Below are positions 19,287 to 27,446 of a stretch of 42,561 nucleotides of DNA, one piece after another. Source of the DNA: an uncultured SAR116 cluster alpha proteobacterium (lineage in GTDB: Bacteria > Pseudomonadota > Alphaproteobacteria > Puniceispirillales > Marisalimonadaceae); assembly GCA_902542765.1 (NCBI GenBank), contig CACBVW010000010.1:1-42561 (forward strand), given 5' to 3'. Both the position numbers and the translations under genes were made by a program. The notes below the pieces were generated by a model that searched no databases, was not told the origin of the DNA, and saw nothing but the letters and a program-made list of their open reading frames with translations. Numbering within the stretch: the stretch's first letter is position 1; each line of letters opens with the position of its first letter.

Positions 19287-20683
19287 AAAAAAACAAAATT
19301 TCTATTCTTATTGTAGATGACGAATTAGATATTTGTGAAATGGTTGCTGAAACTCTTAAAGATGAAGAATACAATCCTATTATCGCCACTAATTATGACA
19401 TGGCTGTTGATATTTTGAAAAATGAAAATATAAACCTTTTAATTACTGATATATGGATGAATAATGATACAAACGCTGGACTTAAACTCCTTACTTTTAG
19501 CCAAAATTATAATCCTTTAATCCCAGTAATAATGATGTCTGGCCACGGTAATATTGAAACAGCAATGAAAGCCGCAAAAAATGGGGCATTCGATTTTGTT
19601 GAAAAGCCATTTAAAGCTGAACGTTTGATATTATTAATAGAAAAGGCTTTAATAGATAGAAATTTGAAATTAAAAGTACTTGATTTTGAGTTAAAAGAAA
19701 ATGAACGCATGGTTTTAATTGGAAATTCACCTACTTTTAAAAATATAAAACAAAATTTAAATAAAATTGCTCCAACTAATAGTAGGGTATTAATTACTGG
19801 CCCATCGGGCTCAGGAAAAGAATTGATTGCAAGATGGATTCATAAAAAATCTAACAGGAAATCATTCCCTTTTATTATAGCTTCGTGTGCCACTTTATCT
19901 CCAGAAAGAGTGGAGCAAGTTTTATTTGGTTGGAATGATAAAACAACTGAGGATGATAGTAATCAATCAAATGTAGGTCTTTTTGAGCAAGCTAACAATG
20001 GCACACTTTTTTTTGATGAGATATGTGATTTGCCTCTTCAAACACAAGGAAAATTAGTTCAAGCAATTCAAGATCAAAGTTTTTATAAAATTGGCTCTAA
20101 TAAAAAAATTAATGTAGATGTTAGAATAATTTCAGCCAGTAATAATAATTTAACTGAATTTGTTAAAAATGGTACACTAAGAGAAGATTTGTTTTATAGA
20201 CTTTCAGTTGCGCCAATTGAAGTGCCTCCTTTAAATAAAAGGGACGAAGACATTGCAGATCTAATTTTTCATTTTTTAAATTTGTTGGCAAAAGATTTTG
20301 GAAACAATATATTGAAACTTTCTTCTGAAACACTGCTTATATTAAAAAGCTATGATTGGCCTGGCAATGTAAGGCAGCTAAAAAACATTTTAGAATGGTT
20401 AAATATAATGTATGGTAAACAAAAGAATTTTATTATTTCCCCTTCACATTTACCTCCTGAAATCCTGGGTTATAACAATAAAGAAGAAAATATTCAAATT
20501 TCAAATCAATTAAGTTTATCTCTTAAAGAAGCTAGAAAAATTTTTGAGAAAAACTATTTAAAAGAACATTTAAAAAGATTTAAGGGAAATATAGCAAAAA
20601 CATCTACATTTATTGGAATGGATAGATCAGCTTTACATAGAAAATTAAAAGAATTAGATATAGATATTAATAATTTTAATTGA
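19283..20683 (+). CDS. ntrX: NtrX-family response regulator
   Basis: The 466 residues comprise a receiver domain with Asp56 in LLITDIWMN, an AAA+ domain with Walker A GPSGSGKELIARWIH and intact Walker B GTLFFDEICDLP, and a C-terminal Fis-type DNA-binding helix pair (KGNIAKTSTFIGMDRSALHRKL). Between VLFGWNDKTTEDDSN and VGLFEQA the GAFTGA loop is absent. That is usual for alphaproteobacterial NtrX, which is thought not to activate sigma-54 polymerase. It overlaps ntrY by four bases. Unlike the neighbouring NtrC, it keeps the residues needed for ATP hydrolysis. Confidence 0.94.
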   Translation: MKKNKISILIVDDELDICEMVAETLKDEEYNPIIATNYDMAVDILKNENINLLITDIWMNNDTNAGLKLLTFSQNYNPLIPVIMMSGHGNIETAMKAAKNGAFDFVEKPFKAERLILLIEKALIDRNLKLKVLDFELKENERMVLIGNSPTFKNIKQNLNKIAPTNSRVLITGPSGSGKELIARWIHKKSNRKSFPFIIASCATLSPERVEQVLFGWNDKTTEDDSNQSNVGLFEQANNGTLFFDEICDLPLQTQGKLVQAIQDQSFYKIGSNKKINVDVRIISASNNNLTEFVKNGTLREDLFYRLSVAPIEVPPLNKRDEDIADLIFHFLNLLAKDFGNNILKLSSETLLILKSYDWPGNVRQLKNILEWLNIMYGKQKNFIISPSHLPPEILGYNNKEENIQISNQLSLSLKEARKIFEKNYLKEHLKRFKGNIAKTSTFIGMDRSALHRKLKELDIDINNFN

Positions 20684-20705
20684 ATTAAAATAATTTGGAA
20701 ATTTT

Positions 20706-22091
20706 ATGAAACAAAAAGTTATAATTTGTGGTGCTGGAAGAGTGGGTACTTCTATTACTGAGCATTTATCAAATGAAGGATTTGATATTACTGTGATTGA
20801 TTCAAACTCTGAGGCTATTCAGCGTATAACAGAGTTATATGATGTTCAAGGTGTATTAGGTTTAGCTTCTTATCCAAATGTATTAGAAGATGCAGGCATT
20901 GTTGATACAGACCTTATTATAGCTGTAACTCAATCCGACGAAATTAATATTGCAGCTTGTCATGTAGCAAAATCAATTTTTGGTACTCCTACAATGATAA
21001 TACGAATAAGATCAAAAGAATATCTTGATCCTAAATACTCAAATTATTTATTAAAAGATGTAGGTGTTAACAGAATAATATCGCCAGAGGATGAGGTTGC
21101 AAATGCTATTGTTAATCAATGGAGAACCCCTGGAGCATTTGATGTAGCTGAGTTTGCTAGATCACTTGTTACTATGTTGGGTGTATCTTGTAAGGTAGAT
21201 TGTCCTATACTTGACACACCATTAAGAAATTTAATTGATCTATTTCCAGATCTAAGTGTTACAGTAATGGCAATAATTAGAGGACCAAAATTAATTGTCC
21301 CAAGAGGTGGAGATGATACAATTTTGGCTGGAGATAGAGTTTACTTAGCTTGTCCTACTAATCAAATTAATAGAACCTTAAGTGCATTTGGTCATATTGA
21401 GACAACTGCAGAGAAAGTTACTATTTCAGGAGCTGGTGCCATTGGAATTAGGGTGGCAGAAGAAATACATAAATTATCTCCTGAAACTAATCTTACAATT
21501 CTAGAAATTAATAAAGATAAGGCAAGACATGCTGCGGAAATGTTAGAATATGCAACAATAATTTCTGGGGATTCTTTAGATCCAGAAATAATATTGGAAG
21601 CAAGATTAGGTCAGGGTGAAACTTACATTGCAGCAACTAACAATGACGAAGTTAATATTCTTTCTTCATTATTATCTAAAAGATCTGGAGCATCACATAC
21701 TGTAGCTCTAATAAATTTACCTGTATTTATACCTCTTTTTAATTCATTAGACCTAGAAGGTGTTGTAAGCCCACCAAATTTAACTGCCTCTTCAATTTTA
21801 CAAGAAGTTAGAAGTGGTCAAATAGAACATGTTCATTCTATAATTGAAGAATTTGGTGAGGTTATTTCCTTTGAGGCCCTAAAATCATCATCAATAATTG
21901 GGAAGCCTCTTAAAGATATAAAATTACCAAATGATGTGTCTTTAGGTGCAATTGTAAAAGATGATGAAAGTATTGTGTCGCCTAGAGGTGATACAATTAT
22001 TAATGCAGGAGACATGGTGGTTATGTTCGTTCCAGTAAAATCAATGAAAAAAGTAGAAGAGCTACTTTCAGTTAATTTGGATTTCTTTTAA
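20706..22091 (+). CDS. trkA: Trk potassium uptake system NAD-binding protein TrkA
   Basis: A cytosolic regulatory subunit that binds NAD(H) and gates TrkH/TrkG potassium channels. The 461 residues hold two copies of the RCK unit. The first Rossmann fold starts KVIICGAGRVGTSITEHL, the second VTISGAGAIGIRVAEEI at about residue 238. Each is followed by a TrkA-C domain (about 140-220 and 370-455). The usual double-RCK length is about 458. No TrkH channel is encoded nearby. Its stop shares one base with the next start (TAATG), so the aminotransferase is probably co-translated. Confidence 0.95.
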   Translation: MKQKVIICGAGRVGTSITEHLSNEGFDITVIDSNSEAIQRITELYDVQGVLGLASYPNVLEDAGIVDTDLIIAVTQSDEINIAACHVAKSIFGTPTMIIRIRSKEYLDPKYSNYLLKDVGVNRIISPEDEVANAIVNQWRTPGAFDVAEFARSLVTMLGVSCKVDCPILDTPLRNLIDLFPDLSVTVMAIIRGPKLIVPRGGDDTILAGDRVYLACPTNQINRTLSAFGHIETTAEKVTISGAGAIGIRVAEEIHKLSPETNLTILEINKDKARHAAEMLEYATIISGDSLDPEIILEARLGQGETYIAATNNDEVNILSSLLSKRSGASHTVALINLPVFIPLFNSLDLEGVVSPPNLTASSILQEVRSGQIEHVHSIIEEFGEVISFEALKSSSIIGKPLKDIKLPNDVSLGAIVKDDESIVSPRGDTIINAGDMVVMFVPVKSMKKVEELLSVNLDFF

Positions 22092-22936
22092 TGGCAAATA
22101 TATCTTATGTAGATGGAGTTTATTGTAATATTCAAGATGCTAAAATTCACATAAATGATAGAGGTTATCATTTTGGTGATGCTGTTTATGAAGTAATATT
22201 ATATAATAATGGTATTTTTTATGATTATGACGGCCATATAAAACGGTTATTTAAATCATTAAAATTGATAAATATTAAATTTCATTTATCACCTAAGCAG
22301 CTTAAGATAATTGTAAAAAATCTATTTAGATTAAATAGAGTTAATTTTGGTAGTATTTATATTCAGGTTTCAAGAGGTGTGGCTGATAGAAATCACAGTT
22401 ATTATGATCTTAACTCCAAACCTATTTTAACGATGATTGTTTCAAAGAAGAAAAATAATATATCTGACGATATTAAAGGTGTAAAAGCAATTACTATGGT
22501 CGATAATAGATGGTCTAGGCCAGATATAAAGACAACTCAATTACTACCAAATGTTTTGGCTAAAACCTATGCTAATAAAAAAAATGCTTATGAAGGAATT
22601 TTTATTGATCAGGAAGGTTATGTAACTGAAGGATCTAGTTCAAATATTTGGATTATAAATAAGAATAATGAAATTTTAACTCGTGATATTGATGGAAAAA
22701 TTTTGTCTGGTATTACTAGGAAGACTGTTTCTCAATTTGCAAAAAATAATAATTTTAAAATGTTAGAAAAAAAATTCACAAAAGATGATATGCTAAATTC
22801 TCAGGAAGTATTTTTAACTAGCGCTTCTTCATTTGTTACGCCAATTATTGAAATTGACAATATTAAAATCGGTAATGGTATAATAGGTAAAACATCAATC
22901 GCATTAAGAAATTTGTATTTCAAGAATTTTAATTAG
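22091..22936 (+). CDS. dat: Class IV aminotransferase, D-amino-acid transaminase type
   Basis: A fold-type IV PLP enzyme of 281 residues. The start SYVDGVYCNIQDAKIHINDRG, then YHFGDAVYEVI, is typical of D-amino-acid/branched-chain aminotransferases. The PLP lysine lies in NVLAKTYANKKNAYEGI, and the cofactor-contacting GYVTEGSSSNIWII and VFLTSASSFVTPI blocks are present. In alphaproteobacteria the gene between trkA and hflX is usually called a D-amino-acid aminotransferase (D-Ala/D-Glu for peptidoglycan). A branched-chain or aminodeoxychorismate lyase role cannot be ruled out from sequence alone. Confidence 0.85.
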   Translation: MANISYVDGVYCNIQDAKIHINDRGYHFGDAVYEVILYNNGIFYDYDGHIKRLFKSLKLINIKFHLSPKQLKIIVKNLFRLNRVNFGSIYIQVSRGVADRNHSYYDLNSKPILTMIVSKKKNNISDDIKGVKAITMVDNRWSRPDIKTTQLLPNVLAKTYANKKNAYEGIFIDQEGYVTEGSSSNIWIINKNNEILTRDIDGKILSGITRKTVSQFAKNNNFKMLEKKFTKDDMLNSQEVFLTSASSFVTPIIEIDNIKIGNGIIGKTSIALRNLYFKNFN

Positions 22937-22945
22937 TAATATTTT

Positions 22946-24256
22946 ATGGTTAATTATAAAACATTTTTAATTTTTCCTATTTTCAAGAATAATAAATTTT
23001 CTCAAAACGATATTTTCAACCAAAAAAACTTTATTTCTCGTTCCTCTGAAACAAGAAGTCTTGTGTCAGCGTTAGATGGATCCATTGTTTTTGAAAAAAT
23101 AATTAATATTAGTATCCCAAAAGCCTCGTTATTAATAAATAATAATGTTGCTAATGAAATTAAAAATAATTTTGAACTAAGTCTCGTTGATTTAATAATT
23201 TTTGATTGTTCTTTATCGCCTATTCAACAGAGAAATCTAGAGAAAATTTTGCAAAAAAAAATCATTGATAGAACTCAACTTATTATAGAAATTTTTGGTC
23301 TAAGAGCGAAAACCAAAGAAGGTAAATTACAAGTGGAACTAGCTAATTTAAGTTTTGAAAAAACAAGACTTGTAAGATCTTGGACACATCTAGAAAGGCA
23401 AAGAGGTGGTTTAAGTAAAATAGGTGGCCCTGGTGAAAGTCAAATCGAATTAGATAAAAGAATGATTAATTCAAAAATAAAACAATTAAAAAAATCACTT
23501 ACAAAGGTGACACAAACTAGAGAAGTTCAAAGAAAACTTAGAAAAAATGTTTCTTCTTTGATCTTTTCTTTAGTTGGTTATACCAACAGTGGTAAGTCAA
23601 CTATTTTTAATAGTCTTACATCTTCTGATATATTAGTAAAAGACATGGTGTTTGCTACTTTAGACACAAAAATGGGCTCTATAAAAATGTCTGACAATAA
23701 AAAAATTATAATTTCAGATACTGTAGGTTTCATATCAGCATTACCTACAGAGTTAATCGATTCATTTAAATCTTCCTTAGAAGAACTCTTTACTGCTGAT
23801 TACTTACTGTTAGTTCATGATTTATCAAACCCTAATATAGAGAATCAGGCAAAATTAGTTTTTGACACACTAATTTCTATTGGTTTTACTGAAGAAGAAT
23901 TAGAAAAGAAAATAATAAATGTTTTTAATAAATGCGATTTATATTCAGATTTGAGTAATATAAATATTAAATACAAGAAAAATTTAGTTAAAACTTCTGC
24001 TTTAAAATCCAATGGTATGAAAGATTTAAAAAATTACATTGAAAATTTGGCTGAAAAAAAATTTACGAAGGTGCTTTTTCATATACCTATTAACTCTTAC
24101 AAAATTTCTTCTTGGTTGTATAAAAATTCACATGTATATAATGAAACATTTTGTGATATAGATTTTGTAGGCAACAAAGTTAAGGCTAAAATATCTAATG
24201 ATAAATTAAATTCATTCAAATCACATTTTCCTGAAATTGAGTTGTATACTATCTGA
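22946..24256 (+). CDS. hflX: GTPase HflX
   Basis: A ribosome-associated GTPase that can split stalled or hibernating 70S ribosomes. The 436 residues comprise an N-terminal HflX domain (about 15-195, with LRAKTKEGKLQVELANL and the diagnostic GGPGESQIELDKR) and a GTPase domain with G1 GYTNSGKST, G3 DTVGFISALPTELI and G4 NKCD. A short C-terminal domain follows. In most alphaproteobacteria hfq lies directly upstream of hflX; here only 9 bases separate it from the aminotransferase gene, so hfq is absent from this position. Confidence 0.96.
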   Translation: MVNYKTFLIFPIFKNNKFSQNDIFNQKNFISRSSETRSLVSALDGSIVFEKIINISIPKASLLINNNVANEIKNNFELSLVDLIIFDCSLSPIQQRNLEKILQKKIIDRTQLIIEIFGLRAKTKEGKLQVELANLSFEKTRLVRSWTHLERQRGGLSKIGGPGESQIELDKRMINSKIKQLKKSLTKVTQTREVQRKLRKNVSSLIFSLVGYTNSGKSTIFNSLTSSDILVKDMVFATLDTKMGSIKMSDNKKIIISDTVGFISALPTELIDSFKSSLEELFTADYLLLVHDLSNPNIENQAKLVFDTLISIGFTEEELEKKIINVFNKCDLYSDLSNINIKYKKNLVKTSALKSNGMKDLKNYIENLAEKKFTKVLFHIPINSYKISSWLYKNSHVYNETFCDIDFVGNKVKAKISNDKLNSFKSHFPEIELYTI

Positions 24257-24261
24257 TAATT

Positions 24262-25137
24262 ATGAATGATATTTTAATTCAAAATAATATAACAAGGAAT
24301 GAGATTGCAGAATACATAAAGAATTTATTAATTAACGTTAATAAAAAAATTATTTTACGATATCATAAAAATTTGAAATCTGAAGATATAAGTACAAAAA
24401 CATCAAATGATGATTTTGTAAGTATTGCAGATAAAAAAAGTGAAGAAATTATCTCAAAGCATTTAAAAGGTTTTTTAGATGTTAATGACGTATTAGGTGA
24501 AGAGACTGCTTTTTTAGATAAACAATATGATAAATATTTGGATAAATCTCTATTGTGGGTTGTTGATCCAATAGATGGAACAAAGAATTTTATTAATGGG
24601 AAAGAAAATTTTTGTTCAATGATTTCACTAGTAAATCATATGCTTCCTATAGCTACATTTATTTATTACCCTTTGAAAAATATATTTGTATATGCATTTA
24701 AAAACTATGGTGCATTTTTAATTGATACAAGTAAAAACATATCAACTAGACTTTCAATTAAACATTCTAACATATTGAAAATAATTGGATCTGGTGGCAC
24801 TAAGGGTATACCTGAAAATTACAGACAATCTATTCTCCATAATTTAAAAACTAGCACAGACAGATTATTTATTGGTAGTGCAGGTATTGAAACAATTATG
24901 TTGGCCAAAAACGAAATTCAATTTATTTTTCACGGAAGAGTTACTCCCTGGGACCATTCTCCTGTGGACTTGATAACAAAAGAAGCTGGCGGTTGTGTTT
25001 ATATGGCAACAAATAAAAGTGAATTTAATATAAAATCCAAAGGATCAATCCTAGCTGCCAGTAATGTTCAAACTTGGAATAATATTAGAGATTTGATCAT
25101 TCCATATGATAATCCTTACAGGAAATATAAAAATTAG
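24262..25137 (+). CDS. Inositol-monophosphatase-family phosphatase (CysQ/SuhB-like)
   Basis: A Mg-dependent phosphatase of 291 residues. Metal-site motifs are LGEET (about 80), DPIDGTKNF (about 104) and WDHSPVDLITKEAGG (about 230). The GSAGIETIMLAKNEI stretch is also typical of the family. Substrates in this family include 3'-phosphoadenosine 5'-phosphate (CysQ), inositol phosphate and histidinol phosphate. Sequence alone does not choose between them, though CysQ is the usual label for this neighbourhood in alphaproteobacteria. It starts 5 bases after hflX and its last four bases overlap the convergent SDR gene. Confidence 0.85.
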   Translation: MNDILIQNNITRNEIAEYIKNLLINVNKKIILRYHKNLKSEDISTKTSNDDFVSIADKKSEEIISKHLKGFLDVNDVLGEETAFLDKQYDKYLDKSLLWVVDPIDGTKNFINGKENFCSMISLVNHMLPIATFIYYPLKNIFVYAFKNYGAFLIDTSKNISTRLSIKHSNILKIIGSGGTKGIPENYRQSILHNLKTSTDRLFIGSAGIETIMLAKNEIQFIFHGRVTPWDHSPVDLITKEAGGCVYMATNKSEFNIKSKGSILAASNVQTWNNIRDLIIPYDNPYRKYKN

Positions 25138-25898
25138 CCATTTTTTACAATATTAAAAGGGTTAAAAGCTTGGTCACCAGCCATGATTTCAATTTTATTA
25201 ATATTTATATTTTTAGGTCTTGTAGCCACCCAATAAATTGTTTCTGCAATATCTTCTGCTTTTATTGATCTTGTATTTTGATAAACCTGAGATGCCTTTT
25301 CTTTATCACCTTTAAACCTAACAATAGAAAATTCTGTTTCTGCTAAACCCGGTTCTACTGATGTTACATTAATCCCTTTGCCGACTAAATCAGCTCTTAA
25401 ATTTAAAGAAAATTGACTTACGAACGCTTTGGTTCCTCCATAAACATTTCCTCCAGGATAAGGATATGAGCCAGCTACTGATCCTAGATTAATTATATGA
25501 CCTTCTCCGTTTTCAACCATCAACGGTAAAATAGATCGAGTAGCATATACTAAGCCTTTTATATTAGTATCAATCATTTGATCCCAGTCATCAAGGTTGG
25601 CATTATCAGCGCCTTCTAATCCAAGAGCTAAGCCTGCATTATTACATAATACACTTATATTATTAAAATTTGGTGATATATTTTGTATGGCTGATTTAAC
25701 TGCACGCCTGTCACTTATATCAAAAGCAAGTGGTAATGATTTCTCACCTAATTCCTTTGCAAGCTCCTCTAAACGATCAGCTCTTCGACCTGTAATTATT
25801 GTTTGCCAGCCTTTTTCATTAAATATCTTTGCTGTTGCTTTACCAAAGCCTGAAGTGGCACCAGTAATAAGAATAGTTTTAGGTATGTTATTATTCAT
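25134..25898 (-). CDS. Short-chain dehydrogenase, YdfG-like
   Basis: A 254-residue NAD(P)-dependent oxidoreductase of the classical SDR family. It has the cofactor motif GATSGFGKATA (about 13-23), TGRRADRL suggesting NADP preference through the Arg pair, CNNAGLA, a catalytic Ser in NLGSVAGSYPY, and Tyr/Lys in VYGGTKA. The whole resembles YdfG, an NADP-dependent 3-hydroxy acid (serine/allo-threonine) dehydrogenase. The substrate is inferred only. A GAGG ribosome-binding site lies inside the end of mazG, whose last 8 bases overlap this gene's start. Confidence 0.88.
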   Translation of the reverse strand: MNNNIPKTILITGATSGFGKATAKIFNEKGWQTIITGRRADRLEELAKELGEKSLPLAFDISDRRAVKSAIQNISPNFNNISVLCNNAGLALGLEGADNANLDDWDQMIDTNIKGLVYATRSILPLMVENGEGHIINLGSVAGSYPYPGGNVYGGTKAFVSQFSLNLRADLVGKGINVTSVEPGLAETEFSIVRFKGDKEKASQVYQNTRSIKAEDIAETIYWVATRPKNININKIEIMAGDQAFNPFNIVKNG

Positions 25899-26724
25899 TA
25901 ATTCCTCTTTGATTATTTTTTACTTTATTCCAAAGATTTTTAAAATCATGTTTTTTTAAATTATGCCATTTTAGTTTGTTGTCTTCAATAAAGTTTTCCA
26001 TTTCATTAAATCTGGTAGTAAATTTTTTATTAGCTTTTCTTATGGTTTGCTCTGGATCTAAATTTAAACGTCGTGATAAATTAATGATAGTAAAAAATAA
26101 ATCTCCTAATTCTTCTTCAATCATTTTTTTGTTATTCACCTTGAGTGCATCTTTCAATTCATAAATTTCTTCATCAATTTTATTCAAAACTTGGGTTTCA
26201 TTTTCCCAATCAAAATTTAATGATGCAGCCTTTTTTTGTATTTTAAGAGATCTTAGTAACGTTGGAATATTTTTTTCAACTTGGTCTAATGTATTTTTGG
26301 TATTTGTAATTTTATTTTTTTCTAATTTTTTGATTTTTTCCCATGATTCATGGGGAAGATCATTTTCATTATAATTTTTATCAAATATTTGTGGATGTCT
26401 TCTAATTATTTTTTTAGAAATCTCATTCGCTACATCATCAAAATCAAAATCTCCTTTATCATCGGCCACTTGTGAAATTAAAATAACTTGTAATAATAAA
26501 TCTCCCAACTCTTTTTTTATCTCTTCGATATCATTGTTTTCTATAGCATCTACAAGTTCGTAAGCTTCTTCAATAGAATAGGGAGCTAATGAATTATAAT
26601 CTTGTTTTAAGTCCCAAGGACAACCATCAATTGGATCTCTTAATATCTTAATTACTTTTCTTATTTTTGAAATAGATTCTAGCTTGTTTAACTCACTTAA
26701 TTTTTCATCAGATAATTTTTTCAT
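25891..26724 (-). CDS. mazG: Nucleoside triphosphate pyrophosphohydrolase MazG
   Basis: Hydrolyses (d)NTPs to monophosphates and pyrophosphate, a house-cleaning role. The 277 residues show two MazG domains. The first contains GCPWDLKQDYNSLAPY, EEAYELVDAIENND and KKELGDLLLQVILI. The second contains the weaker repeat EIYELKDALK and EEELGDLFFTIINLSR. The IIRRHPQIFD motif lies between them. The length fits the two-domain E. coli type. It is the promoter-proximal gene of a two-gene minus-strand unit with the SDR gene and is divergent from the DUF502 gene. Confidence 0.95.
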   Translation of the reverse strand: MKKLSDEKLSELNKLESISKIRKVIKILRDPIDGCPWDLKQDYNSLAPYSIEEAYELVDAIENNDIEEIKKELGDLLLQVILISQVADDKGDFDFDDVANEISKKIIRRHPQIFDKNYNENDLPHESWEKIKKLEKNKITNTKNTLDQVEKNIPTLLRSLKIQKKAASLNFDWENETQVLNKIDEEIYELKDALKVNNKKMIEEELGDLFFTIINLSRRLNLDPEQTIRKANKKFTTRFNEMENFIEDNKLKWHNLKKHDFKNLWNKVKNNQRGINE

Positions 26725-26798
26725 TTTTAAATCTTTTCATATTGGTTTTGAGTATTTATTTATATAATCTATAGTATTTATACCATCAGGAGTTCAAA

Positions 26799-27446
26799 TT
26801 GTCTGAAGAAAAAATTGGTTTGTTTGCAAGATTTAGAAGATATTTTCTTGCGGGCATTTTAGTCACATCTCCAATTTTAATAACAATCTATGTTACTTGG
26901 ATCATAATTACTTTTATAGATTCTCAAGTTGCCGGTTTATTGCCTGATAGTTTGGATTTCACTAAACAGTTGCCTCACCAAATACCTGGAATAGGATTGA
27001 TTATAAGTATTGTGGTTATTACTTTTATTGGAGCAATAACTCCTGGATTTATTGGTAGAACTTTGCTTAAAGCTGGGGAAAGAGTGCTTGATAAAATGCC
27101 TGTTGTTAGAAGTATATACGGTGCAATTAAGCAAATTATGGAAACGGTCATGTCTACTAACTCTGATAGTTTTAGAGAGGTTGTTTTAGTTGAATATCCA
27201 AGAAAAAAAATTTGGGTTATTGGGTTTGTTACAGGAGAGACAAAAGGAGAAGTTCAGACTTTAAACGATGAAACCTTAATTAATGTTTTTATACCTACCA
27301 CTCCTAACCCGACAAGTGGATTTCTTTTATTTGTCCCCAAGAAGGATTTAATATATATGAAAATGAAAGTTGAAGATGCTGTAAAAATGGTAATTTCTGG
27401 AGGCATAGTTACTCCAAAATTGAAAACTAATAAGATTAATCAATGA
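26799..27446 (+). CDS. DUF502 family inner-membrane protein
   Basis: A 215-residue membrane protein of unknown function. It has a basic start (LFARFRRYFLAGI), a first hydrophobic segment (about 14-36, ILVTSPILITIYVTWIIITF) and a second (about 62-84), then the conserved GRTLLKAGERVLDKMPVVRSIYGAIKQ and TTPNPTSGFLLFVPK. These are hallmarks of DUF502 proteins, which often neighbour recG in alphaproteobacteria. The start is TTG at 26799, supported by AGGAG at 26788-26792, six bases upstream. It ends on the base before the convergent recG gene's end, leaving no spacer. Confidence 0.9.
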   Translation: MSEEKIGLFARFRRYFLAGILVTSPILITIYVTWIIITFIDSQVAGLLPDSLDFTKQLPHQIPGIGLIISIVVITFIGAITPGFIGRTLLKAGERVLDKMPVVRSIYGAIKQIMETVMSTNSDSFREVVLVEYPRKKIWVIGFVTGETKGEVQTLNDETLINVFIPTTPNPTSGFLLFVPKKDLIYMKMKVEDAVKMVISGGIVTPKLKTNKINQ

